DNA of 47,991 bases from Nemertoderma westbladi (Eukaryota > Xenacoelomorpha > Nemertodermatida > Nemertodermatidae), in contig JAUCBJ010000464.1 of the NCBI GenBank assembly GCA_032718475.1, forward strand, positions 1-47,991, written 5' to 3'. Within the stretch, counting starts at the first letter, position 1. Each line of letters opens with the position of its first letter. The notes beneath the pieces were generated by a model. It was not told where the DNA came from. It did no database searches and saw only the letters and a program-made list of their open reading frames with translations. A program made the translations under genes and the position numbers. Positions 42,731-47,991 of the stretch are shown piece by piece.

Positions 42731-44318
42731 ATAGGGTACATCAACTCAACCTGCAGACCTGTCTGCTGTCAGACAACAGGTTTTACTGCATACTGCAGTA
42801 CTGTATAAATATCAAACATCGCGTTCTGATTATATTAAAGTCCCTTTCTCGTCATAAATATTAGGCCCTAATAAATTTGAGTATGCTAACGCCACGAAAG
42901 GCATCGTTCCATTAGATTAACTCGTTCTGATTTAATATATGTTTATTGAGTAAGAGTAACCTAAACAAACAACCATCATCGCGGGGACTATAGTCTACCA
43001 GAACCCCTGACCCCCCTCTGCCCCTCTTTATCTGTTTATCAACCATACATCCATGGGACTTGAACAGTACTTCAGCATTGAAATGTTTTGGACGTTTTGT
43101 TATGAAAGTAAAAAAATAGAAGTCTGAAAGTTTTGTTTGTTTTAATTTTTCAGTCAGTCACATTCCACCAAACCAGCAACAGTCCCATCCCTTCCCACTA
43201 TCCCGCGGACCACCACACTGTTTCATTATACTGTTATAAAGTATTCCCATCTCGATGATGGGAATTAATCAGTAATCCGATGGGATTCAAATCCCATCTC
43301 GAAGTAACAGCAAAACAATAACGAAAGTCAATAGCTTTACAGTTATATTTGATTGCATTGAAAGTTAATAGAAAGAAGAAGTTAAATTGCATATCCATTA
43401 AAATATCATGAAATTGATACGGCAGTTTATAGTAGATTAAAACGGCCACAGGCCACAGCAAGATTTATAAAATGAATAATAAGTAAAATCAGCACACAAT
43501 ATTATCAATATAGACATTGAAGAGAATTTAATAAACAAATATTATAAAAAATATCTACTAACAATCAATACATGATATACTGATATATATAATATATATA
43601 CATCAGCAACTACCATCGCCACTCTGGTTCAATCAGTCAGTCCGGTATCATTGTTAGCGTTTTGTTGAATCACCCACTCATCCTCAGACCCTCATGGACA
43701 CCGACGACGAGCTCTAACCCTAACCGTTAGTCGATTCCTCCTTGACTGGAAACATCAGGTTCGGGCCGTTCGGCCCATACAAAGTCATTAGCCTCCATGC
43801 CTGAACCCGCAGGATCATAAGATCTACAGTATGTATCGGTATATCGTTCAGTCATTTTTTCCTTTGTCAGTACTGTAGTATTGATAGGCTCCGTCTCAAT
43901 TCAATTCAATTATTATATTATTTCATGATAGATATATATAAATTTATTTACCGCACTTATAATATAGAAATATTGATATATATATGTATAGATGTATATT
44001 AAAAAAAAAAAAGTGCAGGCTGGTTATATGGCTGGTGGCAATAGCCGAGCTAGTCAAGGCCTCCAGCTAAACCAATTGGGGGGGGGGGGGGGGGGGGGGG
44101 TAATTAAAAATAGATGTACTCACGGGTTGTCAGAATTTATATTATTATTTGTATTGTATTTAATTAATTTCGTCAATTTTAAATATTTAAAATAACAAAT
44201 CCAAAAGTGTAGTATCCTACCATGCGGCCCCTTAATAGATTAATATTTATTTTTTAAATATGATTGTATTATTTTATTATATTATTACTATAATTATTTA
44301 TTTATATATTAATATTAT
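42731..44318. other. Intergenic sequence and 3' flank of the LINE
   Basis: No gene recognised. Contains a short inverted repeat around CCCATCTCGATGATGGG (43246-43263) and a related CCCATCTCGA at 43290-43300, an A run at about 44001-44012, and a run of 23 G at 44078-44100. The 3' untranslated region of the minus-strand LINE lies in the right part; its end was not located. Confidence 0.5.
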
Positions 44319-47300
44319 TTAAGTCATATTGTCTTTCAGGTGTTTTTTTAATGTTTGTTTAAATATTGTTGCGGATTTTATATTTATAATATTGTTTGGT
44401 AGACTGTTCCAAAATAAAGGTCCTAACACGGAGATAGATTGGTGAGCGACATGTAGATGAGTTAGAGGAATTACTAGTTTACCTGAGGCGGACGATCGGG
44501 TGTTGTAATGATGAAATTCAGATGATTTAGAAAATAGAGTCGATAAAGGGTGATTTGTATTTGATAAAGCATCAAAAAGTAGTTGGCCTAAGTGAAATTT
44601 AAATAGAGATTCAAGGGGGAGAATATTTAATGATCTGTAAATAGGGATAGAGGAAGCTTGGTAGTGGCTAAAAGTTATGCAGCGAATTATTTTATTAATT
44701 TTTATTCTAAGCGGGCGTATTGTCGTTGTATGTGTGGAACCCCATGCTAATATAGAGTATGTAATATACGGATGTACGAGACAGAAGTAGAGTGTGCGAA
44801 GAATTTCAAGGGGAAATATGTGCCTTAATTTATAAAAAATGCCTGATGTTTTGCAAATTTTAGCGAGGATATAATTAATATGTGATTTCCAATTTAGTTT
44901 TCGGTCCATCAATACACCTAGAAATTTCGCACACTCCACCTGTTTAATATTATTGTTTTTTATTTTTATTTTCGGTAAGCAGTCGTGCCGTTGATTACTG
45001 GATATGAAATATTCTGTTTTAGTTAGGTTTAGTGATAAGCGGTTGTCGACTAGCCAATCAGAGATCTTGTCTAGCTCGTAGTTAGCAGTAGTAATTAGTA
45101 GTTCAAGATCTTTGTGGCTATGAAGAAGGGTTGTGTCATCAGCGAAGAGGGTGGTCAGAAGGTTAGAAGCGTTAGGTAGATCATTAATATATAGTAAGAA
45201 GAGTAGTGGTGATAATACCGAACCTTGGGGAGTGCCACAACTCAGATGCAAAGGCGGTGAAAGACAGTTATTTAGAGAAACAGATTGTGACCGGTTTGAT
45301 AAAAAGCTTTGAAATAAATTTTTTGGTGTTCCGCGGATTCCATATGTATCTAATTTTTTTAATAAAATGTTGTGATCTAATGTATCGAATGCTTTTTTCA
45401 AGTCGATATAGATAGCACAGGCTGAGTTTTTAGAGTCCAGTATAGATCGAATTTTTTCAGTAACCGTTAATATGGCATATGATGTTGATATTTTTTTCCT
45501 GAAGCCGAACTGTCGTGATGTTAAAATTGAAAAGCGTTCGAGGTAGTTTTGAAGTTGGGAATATATAATTTGTTCATAAATTTTGCTAAATACCGGTAAG
45601 AGAGAAATTGGGCGATAGTTATTTGGATCGAGTGGATCACCCCCCTTATAGTTTGGTATTATTTTAGCATATTTTAGGCAATCAGGAAAGTTTCCAATAG
45701 TAATAGATAGGTTAATTAGGTAAGTAAGGTGGTGAGCAAGTGGTTCAGCAATGGTTCTTAGAAGTTTAGTAGGAAAGTTATCATTAGTAGCGGAGTTTGT
45801 ATTTAATTGTAGTATCAAGTAGTGGATTTCCGGGACAGTAGTGGGTACTAGAGAGAATGATTTAGAATTATAGCTACGGATGTGTCGGGTAGGTGATCGT
45901 ACTGGGCGGGGCATAGAACGTTCTAATTTTGAGCCTATAGAACTGAAATGCTCATTTAATGTGGAGGCAATTTTAATAGGGTCATTTGTTGTTTTGATGC
46001 CGTCGCTCGTAATAAAATTCATCTTAGTTGGCATTGCCGATTTTTTGGATCTATGTAGAACAGAATTAATAACAGCCCAGGTTTTGCGCATGTTGCCTCT
46101 GTTTTTATTAAATTGTGACTCATAGTACGATTTTTCTGCAGCTTTTAATATTGTATTAAGACCGTTTTTATATTTTTTGTAATTTGATTCGTTATATGCT
46201 ATTGGAATTTTTAAAAATTTGGAGAAAAGTCTGTTCTTTTTTTTAATACATTTTAATAAGGCTTGAGTTATCCATGGTTTGTGTGTAATCTTCCTTTTCG
46301 GTATAAATTTTTTTGGTAGGTGTTTATTACATATTTTTTCAAAATATTGGTAAAAGTGTTCGAATTTTGATTCATTTGGAATATCTTGCGATCTGTATGA
46401 GCTCATTGGAACCGATTGGAAGTCAAATAAAAAGTCTGTGGCCTTAAATTTTGAGTAGTCATAGGTTGTTATTTTTTTGGGTTGTTCAAAAAATGCTGAG
46501 AACTCCTGAAAAATTGCAAAAGTTGCTAAATGGTCCGTTGTGCCATACTCAGATAAAAAGACTCCAGAGCTGTTTATGCATGTCGAAATATTTGTAATTA
46601 TATGATCCAGGGTAGAGTTTGCTCCAAAGACTATACGTGTAGGTTGTTTTATAAGCTGAGTAAATCCGTAAGAGGATATTGTCTTAAGATATTGGGAACT
46701 TTCCTTGGTTATTTTGTTAAGGTTTACGTTAAAATCGCCAGCAAGTACAATATCTACATTTAGATTAGAGATGGATAACAAAAGTTTATCGAAAATTTCA
46801 TGGAATGTATTAAAATTAACAGATGGTGGTCTGTAGATTATACCTACTAAGAGATTTTTATTGCTATTTGTTTTAATTTGAATCCACTTGTTTTCAATTC
46901 CGTCGACTTTTAATTCAGGTTTTTCCAGAAAATTTATGTTGTCTTTGATGTAGTAGCCTACGCCCCACCCAGTACCAGTTTTTCTTCCGCTCGGCCGGGC
47001 TGAAAGGAAGGGACCGGCATATCCTTCTATTTGTAGTTTACTTAAGTCTTCATTCTCGCCTACGAGAGTTTCTGAAAAAGTTAGCATATCGAAATCATGT
47101 TCTAATGTACTTAAAATATCGGTAGTTGGTGATAGATTTCGGTTTAAACTCCTACAGTTGAGGTGGAAAATAGAAAAGTTAGGTTTAGAATTTATCAACT
47201 GAATTTCATCATTGAACCCGTCGTCAGTATAGTATTCGCTATACCTGGCGGTGTTTAAGATATGTATATCAGGGTCTATTGAACTAAATTTTGGATTGGT

Positions 47301-47615
47301 AATGTCGCTGTTAAAATCGGAAATAATTGTCGAGGATTCAAATATATCGTCGTCGTCTGAAGAAATAGTTGTAAAAGGGAAAATATCATAATAACAATGC
47401 ATACAATAATGACCAGAAAAAGATTTGGATCCATATAATTCATTGAGTTCAGCAATAGTCAGGTGAGAACCGCATGGTAGGTGGAACCAATTTCTACATA
47501 AAATACAGTGAAAGGGAATATCAGAAGGGACAAACTGTGAGTAGCAAAATGTGCATGAGGAACAGGGGGAAGGGGGAGGGGTTTGGGACAGGATTCTTGT
47601 AATTGGGATAGACAT
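44319..47615 (-). CDS. LINE ORF2: PHD-like finger, endonuclease, reverse transcriptase
   Basis: A 1098-residue uninterrupted ORF starting at ATG 47615 (MSIPITRIL). Residues about 19-75 form a C4HC3-like zinc finger (CSSCTFC, FHCILCRNWFHLPC, then HYCMHC). An APE-type endonuclease spans about 145-375, with catalytic motifs FSETLVGE (about 185), LAGDFNVNL (about 292) and TTDHLATF (about 357). RT follows, with NYRPISLLPVFSK, DLKKAFDTLDH, GTPQGSVLSPLLF and FADDTTLL (about 822), then the C-terminal region with SILAWGST and LFWNSLP. It belongs to the jockey superfamily (CR1/L2/Daphne-like); the exact clade needs a tree. It performs target-primed reverse transcription. Its intactness suggests a recent, possibly active copy. 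Confidence 0.92.
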   Translation of the reverse strand: MSIPITRILSQTPPPSPCSSCTFCYSQFVPSDIPFHCILCRNWFHLPCGSHLTIAELNELYGSKSFSGHYCMHCYYDIFPFTTISSDDDDIFESSTIISDFNSDITNPKFSSIDPDIHILNTARYSEYYTDDGFNDEIQLINSKPNFSIFHLNCRSLNRNLSPTTDILSTLEHDFDMLTFSETLVGENEDLSKLQIEGYAGPFLSARPSGRKTGTGWGVGYYIKDNINFLEKPELKVDGIENKWIQIKTNSNKNLLVGIIYRPPSVNFNTFHEIFDKLLLSISNLNVDIVLAGDFNVNLNKITKESSQYLKTISSYGFTQLIKQPTRIVFGANSTLDHIITNISTCINSSGVFLSEYGTTDHLATFAIFQEFSAFFEQPKKITTYDYSKFKATDFLFDFQSVPMSSYRSQDIPNESKFEHFYQYFEKICNKHLPKKFIPKRKITHKPWITQALLKCIKKKNRLFSKFLKIPIAYNESNYKKYKNGLNTILKAAEKSYYESQFNKNRGNMRKTWAVINSVLHRSKKSAMPTKMNFITSDGIKTTNDPIKIASTLNEHFSSIGSKLERSMPRPVRSPTRHIRSYNSKSFSLVPTTVPEIHYLILQLNTNSATNDNFPTKLLRTIAEPLAHHLTYLINLSITIGNFPDCLKYAKIIPNYKGGDPLDPNNYRPISLLPVFSKIYEQIIYSQLQNYLERFSILTSRQFGFRKKISTSYAILTVTEKIRSILDSKNSACAIYIDLKKAFDTLDHNILLKKLDTYGIRGTPKNLFQSFLSNRSQSVSLNNCLSPPLHLSCGTPQGSVLSPLLFLLYINDLPNASNLLTTLFADDTTLLHSHKDLELLITTANYELDKISDWLVDNRLSLNLTKTEYFISSNQRHDCLPKIKIKNNNIKQVECAKFLGVLMDRKLNWKSHINYILAKICKTSGIFYKLRHIFPLEILRTLYFCLVHPYITYSILAWGSTHTTTIRPLRIKINKIIRCITFSHYQASSIPIYRSLNILPLESLFKFHLGQLLFDALSNTNHPLSTLFSKSSEFHHYNTRSSASGKLVIPLTHLHVAHQSISVLGPLFWNSLPNNIINIKSATIFKQTLKKHLKDNMT

Positions 47616-47883
47616 GACAGTTTAATTTATCTCGTACTGGAACGGACCATACATTACATATATATAGATAATATATCTGTACTTCAATACTCAATTAAAA
47701 ATAAGATTTCTTAGAATGGCAGACATTTTACAGTTGTTCTAAATTTGATTTCCTTAGTAATATCCCTCACTTGGTTCATTATTATTAAAATTCCTTACTC
47801 AGATCTTCTTTCTTAATTAAATTATTTAATTAATTAATTCGTTAATATAAAAATACCGTGCGTCCGTTAACAGCTTGCTTCCT
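47616..47883 (-). other. Inter-ORF spacer of the LINE
   Basis: About 270 bp of AT-rich sequence between the ORF1 stop and the ORF2 start. No coding signal; ORF2 must be translated by reinitiation or internal entry, since the frames do not overlap. Confidence 0.5.
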
Positions 47884-47991
47884 TCATGGAAGTTTGTCGG
47901 ACTCGAGCGACTCGAAGGAGTTACTGATTTGAATAGGTTTACCGGAGACGCGACTGCTCGATGCATCGCGTGGACGGAGAGATCGATCAAC
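47884..47991 (-). CDS. C-terminal end of LINE ORF1 (partial, leaves the window)
   Basis: The minus strand entering at the window edge is open for 35 codons and stops at TGA 47886-47884. It reads VDRSLRPRDASSSRV at the edge and ends ISNSFESLESDKLP. A Ser-rich tail with NSFESLE (compare NRFSxLE-type tails) is common near the end of ORF1 proteins or linkers in such LINEs. The position just upstream of ORF2 on the same strand supports this reading. The rest of ORF1 would lie to the right of the window. Confidence 0.5.
   Translation of the reverse strand, partial: VDRSLRPRDASSSRVSGKPIQISNSFESLESDKLP

Noticed and set aside
36661-42735. Target-site duplication of the Ty3 element
   Set aside because: Flanking bases ACACA and ATAGG do not match at 4-6 bp.
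43246-43300. Possible tRNA-like or SINE B-box (GATTCAAATCC)
   Set aside because: No A-box and no cloverleaf could be drawn; the sequence is better explained as a small inverted repeat.

Overview
The window is AT-rich, repeat-dense nuclear DNA of an animal, most likely a marine invertebrate. This rests on an animal-type cytohesin, BEL/Pao and Ty3 retrotransposons, several families of non-LTR retrotransposons (LINEs), and many copies of the octamer TAGGCCTA; no species can be named. There are no prokaryotic features, no tRNA or rRNA genes and no CRISPR. Almost every recognisable coding block belongs to a transposable element. The one cellular-type gene is an intronless cytohesin (ARF exchange factor) at 23.6-24.8 kb.

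Layout. (1) 1-15901: a BEL/Pao-type LTR retrotransposon on the minus strand with very long LTRs (about 3.2 kb). Its Gag-protease ORF is intact, but reverse transcriptase and integrase are missing; only a short post-RNase H piece of pol remains, in frame after a TGA. The internal region also holds a decayed coding block I cannot identify. The left end is compound: a truncated, nearly identical LTR (3431-4581) followed by a second, diverged LTR (1-3131). (2) 15902-19360: non-coding, with a fold-back element. (3) 19360-22648: a decayed jockey-superfamily LINE on the plus strand, interrupted by a second LINE on the minus strand with an exact 12-bp target duplication. (4) 23.3-25.4 kb: a minisatellite, the cytohesin ORF, and a 546-bp MITE inserted just upstream of its start codon. 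(5) 25.4-36.66 kb: no convincing gene; AT-rich repeats, a LINE tail, inverted-repeat elements, a 2.35-kb fold-back structure, and two satellite-like arrays. (6) 36666-42730: a complete Ty3/gypsy element on the minus strand with short, similar LTRs and one uninterrupted Gag-Pol ORF ending in a PHD finger. (7) 44319-47991: a LINE on the minus strand with an intact 1098-codon ORF2 that starts with a PHD-like zinc finger, preceded by the C-terminal end of ORF1 at the window edge.

The most notable points are the TAF3-like PHD finger at the C-terminus of the Ty3 polyprotein (a plausible chromatin-targeting module), the RT-less BEL element that keeps a full-length Gag-protease ORF, and the uninterrupted intronless cytohesin. 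Domain calls come from reading motifs by eye; no searches were run.
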